From NCBI GenBank assembly GCA_031284225.1, contig JAITAH010000315.1, positions 1 to 14,616 of the forward strand: 14,616 bases of DNA. Direction: 5' to 3'. This stretch comes from Dysgonamonadaceae bacterium (GTDB lineage: Bacteria; Bacteroidota; Bacteroidia; Bacteroidales; Azobacteroidaceae). A model generated the notes under the pieces. That model had not been told where the DNA came from. It did no database searches and saw only the letters and a list, made by a program, of their open reading frames with translations. Shown piece by piece: positions 8,193-14,616 of the stretch. Made by a program: the position numbers and the translations under genes. How positions within the stretch are numbered: position 1 is the first letter of the stretch; every line of letters begins with the position of its first letter.

Positions 8193-10910
8193 ATGGTTTA
8201 TTTAAATAGAAAAACAGCATGCTTGTTATTTTTGGTTATTGGATACCTGTCTATGCATGCTCAGACGTATAATCCTGTTGGAAAAACAATTAATAATATA
8301 TTGTATAACAAGAAACTGTTTGATCTCGAAGAAGTAAGATTGTTAGATGGAACTGCATTCAAGCAGCGCCAGGATTTAGACTTGAAATATCTTACGGAAA
8401 CACTGAATCCCGACCGATATCTGCATTGGTTTTTGGTCAATGCCAATCTTCCTTCCAAAGAAAGTCCGTATGGCGGTTGGGAAAGTGGAGGAAGCTCTAC
8501 AATGGGACACTATCTTTCTGCCCTGTCGATGATGTATGCTTCGACCGGTTCGGAAATTGCTCTCGAAAAAGTAAATTACCTGATAGACATGCTGGATGAA
8601 TGTCAAAAAAACGATCCTTACCGAAACCGGGCAAGCGGATTTGGCGGAAACGGGCTGTATGTTTTCGGCTGGGTCAGGGAAGTTTTTAACGACGAAATTC
8701 CCAATAATACGCTTGTGATCAGTTGGGACGCTAAACGTCCGAATCAAAATCCGAATATCGATCCCAACCCAAATTTCCATAATTTTTATTATTTTAATGG
8801 AGCTGTACCCTGGTACACTGAACATAAAGTTTTTGCCGGAATCCGGGACGCCTATTTCTATACGGGAAATGAGAAAGCTAAAGAAATAATGATCAAATTG
8901 GCGGATTGGGTGTATGAAATGACAAAAAATCTTTCATACGACCGGTTTCAATACATGCTGTTTGCCGAACATGGCGGAATGAATGAAGTATTTGCCGATA
9001 TCTATGCCGTAAGTGGAAATCCACAGCATTTGGAATTATCCCGAAAATTTAATCACCAAGCTGTAATGAATGCTTGCGAACAAAATAATCTGGCGCAAAT
9101 AAAGAAGGATTTAATTGATATTCACGCCAATACTACGCTTGCAAAATTTCTTGCAAGAGGCAGGCAGTACGAATTAACGGGCAACCAGCAGGATTTCGAG
9201 TGCATCCATAATTTTTACCGCTACATTGCCAACTATCAAACCTTAGTCATTGGCGGTAACAGTTTTTGGGAAGGGTTCCGGAACCCTAACATTTTCAGTC
9301 CGCATACATATAGTAGTAATTTCCAAAACAGGGCGGCTGAAACTTGCAATACCTATAACACGCTTAAAATTGCCGAAAAAGTCTATGAGTTTACGGGCGA
9401 AGAATCAATCATAGAACATTACGAACGGGCATTATACAATCATATTTTGCCGTCGATTCATCCCAAAAACACAGGCGCTTTTTGCTATTATATGCCTTTA
9501 CAGCCCGGTCATTATAAAACGTATTCAACCGCCACTACGGCTAATTGGTGCTGTTGCGGTTCCGGCATGGAAAATGCTTCCAAATATAGTAAAGCCATTT
9601 ATGCTCACGATGAAAATAATCTCTATATCAATCTGTTTATTCCTTCCGCTTTGCATTGGAAAGAAAAAGGACTCAAAATAAGACTGGAAGGCGAAATTCC
9701 GACAACCGATCAGATTCGGATTACGATAGAGGAGAGCGACGCAATCCCCCGTTCCATTTTCATACGTTATCCGAAATGGGCGCATAAAGGAGTCGGTGTA
9801 AGAATTAACGGACAAGCACAATCGGTATCCATTCAGCCGGGCAGTTACATTCAACTCGAAAAAACATGGATGGCCGGCGATGTGATTACCTTGACTTGTC
9901 CTTTGGATTTGTGGTATGAGTCTCTTCCGGACGACCATTCGATTGTTTCTGTTTTTTACGGTCCTGTTTTATTAGCCGGAGATTTAGGCGTTAAATCGAA
10001 ACCGTTTTCTTTACGGGTAGAAAATAATCACGAATATTGCGAAGATGAAATACCGATAGCTATTCCTTTTATTGATAATTCTGTAACTCCAAACAACCTA
10101 CTGGAAAAAATTCAAGACAATCCGCTAAAATTTGTTTTTAAACAAAATGCAGGTTATCCAAATGGAGTTTCACTCATTCCTCTCTACGATTTACATGATA
10201 AAAGGCAAACCGTATATTGGCAAACGACCGATATGAAAACCGTACCTGTTAATGGAGATCCCTATCGAATTCAATGGTCTAACTCTAAAACATACCTTTC
10301 ATACAACACAAGCAATCCCGATATGAAAGCCATACTAAATTCGGAAGTAGATGAAAATTCGCCGGTCCATCAAGTATGGAAAATCCAGGATACCGGAAAT
10401 GATTATATGGCTTTCCGTATTGTCGATGCAAACGACGAAACCAAATGCTTATCCATTACAGGAAATACGCTTTCTAACAACGTAGAAGTAGTTGTTGCCG
10501 ATATAAAAACTTCCAATGAAGCTCAGAAATGGACAATACAACCCCATGATGACGGATATTGTATTGTTAATGTAAAAGATATTAATTTTGCATTGAATCG
10601 GGTAATTAATTCAACGGTTAATATTTACAATCGAAAATCAGGTAACATTTCCAATTTGCGATGGAAATTTGAATTAATGAAAGGTTTTTCCGGTATTTCT
10701 TTTCCGGAAAATAAAATAAATATATCATATCAAGATAATTACATAAAGATTTCCGGAGGCGACAATCGAAATTTATCGATATACGAATCAACTGGAAAAC
10801 AACTGTTTACCAAACAGATTACCTCCGATTTATTCACTACTTATTTAAATCTGATACCAGGCGTCTATATTGTTAAAATTGGACGTCAAACGACGAAAAT
10901 AGTACTTTAA
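8193..10910 (+). CDS. GH127/GH146-type beta-L-arabinofuranosidase with ricin-like trefoil and T9SS sorting domain
   Basis: This 905-residue paralogue of the preceding gene belongs to the same clan. The signal peptide ends near YLSMHAQ. The N-terminal tract with FKQRQDLDLKYL and YGGWES (93-98) matches the GH146-like pattern. Active-site equivalents are Glu360 (FWEGF), Glu383 and Cys385 (AETCNTYN), and Cys453-Cys454, in an unusual triple-cysteine WCCCGSGMEN. Unlike its neighbour it keeps His260 in EHGGMNE. After the catalytic and first beta domain (YGPVLLAGDLG near 588), residues about 690-827 resemble a ricin-type beta-trefoil with three QxW-like repeats (HQVWKI, AQKWTI around 778-780, NLRWKF), probably sugar binding. 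Residues about 830-905 are a type A T9SS sorting domain (LSIYESTGKQLF...PGVYIVKIGRQTTKIVL). It should therefore act outside the cell on intact polymer or large fragments. It lacks the DUF6805-like domain of its neighbour. Start ATG 8193 fits the signal peptide. Confidence 0.9.
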   Translation: MVYLNRKTACLLFLVIGYLSMHAQTYNPVGKTINNILYNKKLFDLEEVRLLDGTAFKQRQDLDLKYLTETLNPDRYLHWFLVNANLPSKESPYGGWESGGSSTMGHYLSALSMMYASTGSEIALEKVNYLIDMLDECQKNDPYRNRASGFGGNGLYVFGWVREVFNDEIPNNTLVISWDAKRPNQNPNIDPNPNFHNFYYFNGAVPWYTEHKVFAGIRDAYFYTGNEKAKEIMIKLADWVYEMTKNLSYDRFQYMLFAEHGGMNEVFADIYAVSGNPQHLELSRKFNHQAVMNACEQNNLAQIKKDLIDIHANTTLAKFLARGRQYELTGNQQDFECIHNFYRYIANYQTLVIGGNSFWEGFRNPNIFSPHTYSSNFQNRAAETCNTYNTLKIAEKVYEFTGEESIIEHYERALYNHILPSIHPKNTGAFCYYMPLQPGHYKTYSTATTANWCCCGSGMENASKYSKAIYAHDENNLYINLFIPSALHWKEKGLKIRLEGEIPTTDQIRITIEESDAIPRSIFIRYPKWAHKGVGVRINGQAQSVSIQPGSYIQLEKTWMAGDVITLTCPLDLWYESLPDDHSIVSVFYGPVLLAGDLGVKSKPFSLRVENNHEYCEDEIPIAIPFIDNSVTPNNLLEKIQDNPLKFVFKQNAGYPNGVSLIPLYDLHDKRQTVYWQTTDMKTVPVNGDPYRIQWSNSKTYLSYNTSNPDMKAILNSEVDENSPVHQVWKIQDTGNDYMAFRIVDANDETKCLSITGNTLSNNVEVVVADIKTSNEAQKWTIQPHDDGYCIVNVKDINFALNRVINSTVNIYNRKSGNISNLRWKFELMKGFSGISFPENKINISYQDNYIKISGGDNRNLSIYESTGKQLFTKQITSDLFTTYLNLIPGVYIVKIGRQTTKIVL

Positions 10911-10950
10911 TGATTCGACCAATAATAGATTAAGTGAACCGTCCCGGATA
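10911..10950. other. Convergent intergenic gap between PUL and symporter
   Basis: These 40 bp separate the stop of the last PUL gene from the stop of the - strand symporter gene. I see no GC-rich hairpin followed by a U-tract on either strand, so no intrinsic terminator can be called. The base composition changes sharply from this point rightwards. The gap includes a short repeated ATTAAGT, too short to carry weight. Confidence 0.5.
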
Positions 10951-12423
10951 TTAAGTCGATTTGCGTTTGGAATAAACAGGAAAAATACTTGCACATTTCA
11001 ATCCCACCATTACCAGTAAAGCGTTCACAATCAAGAGTTCATAGCCGAGCTGGTAATTCATCGCGGCTTGCAGGAATCGGTTGAGCGCGAAGCAGAGTAC
11101 AGGGGCGAGGATGCAGATGTAAGGCGTCGCCCAATCGCTGCTCGTCGGCCGTCGGAACAGAATACCGTATGCAAATAGTCCCAGCAGCGGCCCGTAGGTG
11201 TAGGATGCGATCGTGTAAATGGCGTCGATGATGCTGGCGTTGTTGATCGCCCGGAAAATCAACATAATCAGGATAAAGGCCAACGATATTCCCAAGTGAA
11301 CGCCCCAGCGGATTTTCCGCGCTTTCGGCTCGTCGTACCGAGATACATGCAAGAAATCGACACAAACGGAGGTCGTCAGTCCCGTCAATGCGGAATCGGC
11401 GCTGGCAAAGGTAATCGCAATAATGCCAAGGATAAAGAAAATAATTGCCGCTTGCCCGAAATATCCGCCGGTTACCAGACTCGGCAAAAGATCGTCGGAC
11501 AAAGCGGGGAGGGCAATGCCTCTCTGCGCGGCATAGTTGAGCAATAAAATGCCGAGACAAAGGAAAAGAAAGTTCACAGGGATAAAGAACAGGCTGCATA
11601 GACCGACATTTTTTTGCGCTTCCTTCAGATTCCGGCACGACAGGTTTTTTTGCATCATTTCCTGATCGACGCCGGTCATGGCAATCGTCATGAAGCATCC
11701 GCTGAAAAATTGTTTGAAAAAGTTTTGTTTCGTATGCCAGTCGTCGAAAACAAACAGACGGAAATGCGGACTGTTCCGGACGGACGCCGCCAAGCCCGGA
11801 AAATCGAGATGTAATCCTTTGGCTACCTGTATAATAATCGCAACCAGCGCCGCAATCAAAAAGAAGGTTTGCAGTAAATCCGTCCACACAAGGGTTTTTA
11901 TGCCGCTTCGACGGGTGTAAGCCCACATCATCAGCAAAAATACGGTAGCGGTAAGGGCAAACGGAACTTTCCATGCGTCGAAAACATAAGTTTGCAGGAT
12001 AAAAACCGCCAGATAGAGGCGAACGGCGGCCAAAAGGGTACGGGAGAGGAGGAAAAATCCGGCGCCGGTTTTGTACGCCCGCGTCCCGATCCGATGTTCC
12101 AGATAAGCGTAGATGCTGGTAACCTGCCATTTATAATACAAAGGCAACAGAACGAAAGCAATAACGGCATAGCCGAGCAGGAACCCCAGCACCATTTGCA
12201 TGTAAGTCATGTCGATGGAACCGACCTGGCCGGGCACCGATACAAAAGTTACTCCCGACAGCGATGCGCCGACCATTCCGACAGCGACTACCGCCCACGG
12301 CGATTTCCGGTTGCCCAGAAAGAAAGCCGCGTTTTCAGCATGTTTTTTCCCGACCAAGCGGGAAATGAGGATTAACGTTCCGAAATAAACTAAGAGGATG
12401 CAGAGGATGGCGCTCCCGTTCAT
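10951..12423 (-). CDS. Sodium:solute symporter (SSS family) integral membrane transporter
   Basis: This 490-residue polytopic inner-membrane protein has the length, about 13 hydrophobic segments and motifs of the SSS/SLC5 (LeuT-fold) family, which uses a sodium gradient to import sugars, amino acids, organic acids or other small solutes. The conserved N-terminal patch GNRKSPWAVVAVGMVGASLSGVTFVSVPG is TM1-like, and FASADSALTGLTTSV is the TM8-like segment whose Ser/Thr residues form the sodium site in the family. IASYTYGPLLGLFAYGI is also typical. The substrate cannot be told from the sequence. Its ATG (12423-12421) overlaps the ilvE stop in an ATGA, implying translational coupling, so the substrate may relate to amino-acid or organic-acid metabolism; this is inference. 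A 363-codon open frame within the same DNA (11039-12130, - strand) is a G+C-driven shadow. Confidence 0.93.
   Translation of the reverse strand: MNGSAILCILLVYFGTLILISRLVGKKHAENAAFFLGNRKSPWAVVAVGMVGASLSGVTFVSVPGQVGSIDMTYMQMVLGFLLGYAVIAFVLLPLYYKWQVTSIYAYLEHRIGTRAYKTGAGFFLLSRTLLAAVRLYLAVFILQTYVFDAWKVPFALTATVFLLMMWAYTRRSGIKTLVWTDLLQTFFLIAALVAIIIQVAKGLHLDFPGLAASVRNSPHFRLFVFDDWHTKQNFFKQFFSGCFMTIAMTGVDQEMMQKNLSCRNLKEAQKNVGLCSLFFIPVNFLFLCLGILLLNYAAQRGIALPALSDDLLPSLVTGGYFGQAAIIFFILGIIAITFASADSALTGLTTSVCVDFLHVSRYDEPKARKIRWGVHLGISLAFILIMLIFRAINNASIIDAIYTIASYTYGPLLGLFAYGILFRRPTSSDWATPYICILAPVLCFALNRFLQAAMNYQLGYELLIVNALLVMVGLKCASIFPVYSKRKST
12420..12423 (-). promoter_or_regulatory. ATGA stop/start overlap coupling ilvE and the symporter
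   Basis: On the - strand the symporter ATG (12423-12421) and the ilvE TGA (12422-12420) share bases in an ATGA. This arrangement commonly lets ribosomes that finish one gene re-start on the next, and it confirms both the ilvE stop and the symporter start. Confidence 0.85.
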
Positions 12424-13436
12424 AATACCGTTACCCAGCCGTATTTATCTTCTTCGTCGCCGTACTGGATAGCCCGCAGTTTGCGGTAAAGTTTTTCGCA
12501 GATGGGACCGGGTTTTCCGTCTTTGGAGAAGACGTAGGATCGGTTTTTCGCCACATCGTCCACCCGTTGGATCGGGCTGATAACGGCGGCGGTACCGCAC
12601 ATGCCGGCTTCTTCGAAGGTAGCCAGTTCGTCCAGCGGGATTTGCCGGCGTTCGACGGTCATTCCGGTTTCTTCCGCCAGTTGAATCAAACTTTTGTTGG
12701 TAATCGAAGGCAGAATGGAGGAGGATGCCGGGGTTATGTAGCTATTGTTTTTGATTCCGAAAAAATTGGCTGGGCCGCATTCGTCGATGTATTTCTTTTC
12801 TTTCGCATCTAAGTAAAGGACGGCCGAATAGCCGGCTTGGTGGGCGATTTCGCCGGGGACTAAACTGGCCGCATAATTGCCGCCCACTTTGAAAGTGCCG
12901 GTTCCGAGGGGCGCGGCGCGGTCGTATTCGCGGTAGATGCCCACGGGCGTGGTCTTGAATCCTTCTTTGAAGTAAGGGCCAACGGGCGTTACAAATACCA
13001 CAAAAAGATATTCTTGCGCCGGTTTAACGCCTACTTGCGCAGAAGTTCCGATCAGTAACGGGCGGATATACAGCGATGCGCCGCTTTCGTAAGGCGGAAC
13101 GAAGCGCAGGTTTTGTTTCACCGCTTCCACCACGGCTTTTTCAAACAGTTCGATGGGAAATTCCTGCATCAGAATCCCTTGCGCCGACGATTGCAGGCGC
13201 AGGGCGTTTTCCCTCATCCGGAAAATACGGATTTTACCGTCTTTCCCTTTGAATGCCTTCAAGCCTTCGAACGCTTCCTGTCCATAATGCAGGCAGGTAG
13301 CGGCGATGTGCAGGTTCAAATATTCCGAATCCGAAATTTCCAACTCGCTCCATGTTCCGTTGCGATAATACGACCTTAGGTTGTAATCGGTTTTCAGATA
13401 ACCGAAAGTCAAATCCGACCAGTTGATATTTTCCAT
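12420..13436 (-). CDS. ilvE: Branched-chain amino-acid aminotransferase
   Basis: This 338-residue class IV PLP-dependent aminotransferase interconverts leucine, isoleucine and valine with their 2-oxo acids, using glutamate/2-oxoglutarate in the cytoplasm. The pattern fits the longer BCAT subgroup (ilvE_II-like). YGQEAFEGLKAFKG at 51-64 is the substrate-side motif, Lys183 in GTGTFKVGGNYAAS is the PLP Schiff-base lysine, DECGPANFFGI at 218-228 is the family signature, and AGMCGTAAVISPI near the C-terminus is the typical phosphate/substrate loop. Full-length for the family. The ATG at 13436 is followed directly by the normal N-terminus MENINWSDLTFGYLKTDY, and a consensus promoter lies about 30-60 bp upstream. 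The stop overlaps the start of the symporter gene by 4 bp. No attenuator or leader peptide is visible in the short 5' region. Confidence 0.96.
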   Translation of the reverse strand: MENINWSDLTFGYLKTDYNLRSYYRNGTWSELEISDSEYLNLHIAATCLHYGQEAFEGLKAFKGKDGKIRIFRMRENALRLQSSAQGILMQEFPIELFEKAVVEAVKQNLRFVPPYESGASLYIRPLLIGTSAQVGVKPAQEYLFVVFVTPVGPYFKEGFKTTPVGIYREYDRAAPLGTGTFKVGGNYAASLVPGEIAHQAGYSAVLYLDAKEKKYIDECGPANFFGIKNNSYITPASSSILPSITNKSLIQLAEETGMTVERRQIPLDELATFEEAGMCGTAAVISPIQRVDDVAKNRSYVFSKDGKPGPICEKLYRKLRAIQYGDEEDKYGWVTVL

Positions 13437-13464
13437 AATGAATAAATTCTTTTTTATTGCTGGG

Positions 13465-13495
13465 CAAAATTAGCTGAAAAACCTGTTTTTTCCAA
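13465..13495 (-). promoter_or_regulatory. Bacteroidota-type promoter for ilvE-symporter operon
   Basis: Reading the - strand, a perfect -7 element TAATTTTG (13472-13465) lies 19 bp downstream of TTGG (13495-13492), a one-mismatch version of the -33 TTTG. Spacing and order match the Bacteroidota housekeeping sigma consensus. It would give a leader of about 25 nt before the ilvE ATG. Confidence 0.7.
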
Positions 13496-13538
13496 GCGCG
13501 GAAATGAAAAAGATTTTTTACAGGAAAAACTTCTATTT

Positions 13539-13569
13539 TTTGCATTCAAAAAAAAACGCCGTATCTTTG
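13539..13569 (+). promoter_or_regulatory. Bacteroidota-type promoter for the GNAT-like gene
   Basis: TTTG at 13539-13542 is followed after 19 bp by TATCTTTG at 13562-13569, an exact match to the TTTG / TAnnTTTG consensus. It lies 28 bp before the ATG at 13598, so it predicts a short leader and supports that start codon. Confidence 0.8.
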
Positions 13570-13597
13570 CGCGTTGAAACCCTCAAAAAGCGCACAC

Positions 13598-14616
13598 ATG
13601 TCTGTAGTTATTAAAGAAGTATCCAACAAAGCCGAGCTAAGGCAATTTGTTAAATTCAATATCGAATTGTACGAAGGGAATCCTTATCATGTTCCCGGAC
13701 TGATTTCCGACGAACTTATGACGTTGGATAAAACAAAAAATCCCGCCTTCGAATTTTGCGAAGCCATCTATTTTCTCGCATACAAAAACGGTGTTATCGC
13801 AGGACGGATAGCCGGGTTGATCAATCACCGCGCCAATCAAACCTGGAATCAACAATACGCCCGCTTTGGTTTTCTCGATTTTATCGACGATGAAGCCGTA
13901 TCGGAAGCCCTGTTCAAGGCCGTAGAACAATGGGCGGTGCAGAAAGGCATGACCGGTATTCAGGGTCCGCTGGGATTTACCGACCTCGACCACGAAGGAT
14001 TGCTCGTTTGGGGCTTCAACCAGGTGGGAACCATGGCCACCGCTTACAGTTTCCCTTATTATCAGGAACATTTGGCCAAACGGGGATACGTTAAAGAACA
14101 GGATTGGCAGGAATTTCAGATTCAGATTCCCAAAGAAGTACCCGAAAATTACCGGCGAGTGGCGGAAATCGCCCTGAAACGCCATGGGCTGAAAATCATG
14201 AAATTCAAACATACACGGGAAATATGGCCCTATGCAAAAAAAATATTCCAGTTAGTTAACGACGCTTACCGGCCGATTTACGGTTATTCCGAATTATCGC
14301 CCCGGCAAATCGACTATTACATAAAAATGTATATCCCGATGTTGCGGCTGGATTTTATAACCGTCATCACAAGGGAATCGGACGACGCGGTGGTAGGTCT
14401 GGGACTCACGCTGCCCAGCCTCTCGCACGCTCTGAAAAAAGCCAAAGGCCGCTTCTTCCCCACCGGCTGGTATCATCTATTAAAAGCCCTGTATGGGAAA
14501 GCCGGCATTGTGGATTTGTACATCATGGGCGTCTTGCCCGAATATCAGAACAAAGGGGTGAACGCGATTGTTTTCTACGATTTAATTCCGATTTTCAATA
14601 AAGCCGGCGTCCGGTA
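13598..14616 (+). CDS. GNAT-like conserved protein (putative N-acetyltransferase), 3' end beyond window
   Basis: An open frame from ATG 13598 runs without a stop to the window edge, giving about 339 residues with the C-terminus missing. The sequence begins MSVVIKEVSNKAELRQFVKF and resembles a conserved cytoplasmic protein of Bacteroidota usually labelled hypothetical or GNAT family. It seems to hold two acetyltransferase-like halves. The first has AGRIAGLINHRAN (68-80) and GPLGFTDLDHEGLLVWGF (123-140). The second has VLPEYQNKGVNA, whose QxxGxxA pattern at 317-323 resembles the acetyl-CoA pyrophosphate-binding motif. No signal peptide or membrane segment is seen. Its substrate is unknown. The consensus promoter just upstream suggests its own transcription unit. 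A 191-codon open frame on the opposite strand (13637-14212) is a shadow. G+C is higher than in the PUL and similar to ilvE. Confidence 0.85.
   Translation, partial: MSVVIKEVSNKAELRQFVKFNIELYEGNPYHVPGLISDELMTLDKTKNPAFEFCEAIYFLAYKNGVIAGRIAGLINHRANQTWNQQYARFGFLDFIDDEAVSEALFKAVEQWAVQKGMTGIQGPLGFTDLDHEGLLVWGFNQVGTMATAYSFPYYQEHLAKRGYVKEQDWQEFQIQIPKEVPENYRRVAEIALKRHGLKIMKFKHTREIWPYAKKIFQLVNDAYRPIYGYSELSPRQIDYYIKMYIPMLRLDFITVITRESDDAVVGLGLTLPSLSHALKKAKGRFFPTGWYHLLKALYGKAGIVDLYIMGVLPEYQNKGVNAIVFYDLIPIFNKAGVR

Larger units (their letters stand above)
1..10910 (+). other. Polysaccharide utilization locus (partial), putative beta-L-arabinofuranoside PUL
   Basis: Six co-directional genes (SusC end, SusD, DUF3823 lipoprotein, VCBS propeller, two GH127/GH146 hydrolases) are separated by 7, 14, 30, 24 and 21 bp, which supports a single transcript. 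I found no exact TAnnTTTG promoter in the internal gaps, so the promoter should lie upstream of the window. No regulator (hybrid two-component system, ECF sigma/anti-sigma or SusR) is visible; it would be to the left or elsewhere. The SusCD pair defines the PUL, and the hydrolases suggest a substrate with beta-L-arabinofuranose ends. No endo-acting enzyme is present in the visible part, so the locus either lies beside others, uses enzymes left of the window, or takes up short oligosaccharides. Confidence 0.85.
13437..13597. other. Divergent intergenic region between ilvE and the GNAT-like gene
   Basis: This 161-bp A+T-rich region separates two divergent genes and holds one consensus Bacteroidota promoter in each direction. 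The two start sites lie roughly 100 bp apart and point away from each other, so the core elements do not overlap. I see no T-box, riboswitch-like or attenuator structure; the 5' leaders are only about 25 nt each. Confidence 0.75.

Noticed and set aside
10911..10950. Possible bidirectional terminator in the convergent gap
   Set aside because: No stem of useful length or U-tract found on either strand.
11039..12130. 363-codon open frame on the - strand inside the symporter gene
   Set aside because: Same strand but a different frame; its translation is rich in Arg, Cys and His with no family pattern, while the overlapping frame is a clear SSS transporter.
10951..12423. Assigning the symporter to a named sugar, sialic acid or proline substrate
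   Set aside because: SSS specificity cannot be read from the visible motifs, and it is on the opposite strand to the PUL with its own operon partner.
13637..14212. 191-codon open frame on the - strand
   Set aside because: It is antisense to the GNAT-like gene, which has a consensus promoter and a family-like sequence. The antisense frame shows no recognisable domain.
1..14616. tRNA, rRNA, CRISPR, insertion sequence, phage or defence genes
   Set aside because: No repeats with spacers, transposase motifs, inverted-repeat ends or tRNA-like cloverleafs were noticed, and genes fill nearly the whole window.

Overview
The window looks like chromosomal DNA from a Bacteroidota, probably order Bacteroidales. 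The evidence is a SusC/SusD pair, two C-terminal type A sorting domains of the type IX secretion system (T9SS), lipoproteins with acidic residues just after the lipidated cysteine, no clear Shine-Dalgarno sequences, and two promoters matching the Bacteroidota consensus (TTTG, about 19 bp, TAnnTTTG). The genus cannot be told from the sequence alone.

Positions 1-10910 hold the downstream part of a polysaccharide utilization locus (PUL). Six genes lie on the + strand with gaps of only 7-30 bp, so they probably form one operon whose promoter and first genes lie left of the window. In order they are: the C-terminal part of a SusC-type TonB-dependent transporter, a SusD-type glycan-binding lipoprotein, a DUF3823-type lipoprotein in the SusE/surface glycan-binding position, a T9SS-exported FG-GAP/VCBS beta-propeller, and two tandem glycoside hydrolases of the GH127/GH146 type (Pfam Glyco_hydro_127, formerly DUF1680). 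This enzyme type is known for beta-L-arabinofuranosidase activity. The predicted job is capture, import and exo-trimming of a beta-L-arabinofuranose-containing plant glycan, such as arabinan side chains, other pectic glycans or hydroxyproline-rich glycoproteins. The two enzymes appear to work in different places: the second carries a ricin-like beta-trefoil and a T9SS tail and should be outside the cell, while the first has only a signal peptide and should be periplasmic.

Positions 10951-13436 hold a two-gene operon on the - strand: a branched-chain amino-acid aminotransferase (ilvE) followed by a sodium:solute symporter whose ATG overlaps the ilvE stop by 4 bp. It converges on the PUL with 40 bp between. 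A 161-bp intergenic region (13437-13597) carries two divergent promoters, one for ilvE and one for a GNAT-like conserved protein (13598 to the window end) that runs off the right edge.

Base composition changes at about 10.93 kb. Sampled lines in the PUL are mostly 27-47% G+C (one 52%), while sampled lines to the right are 45-67%. This fits a mobile or separately evolving PUL beside core genes. I see no RNA genes, CRISPR arrays, insertion sequences or defence system.
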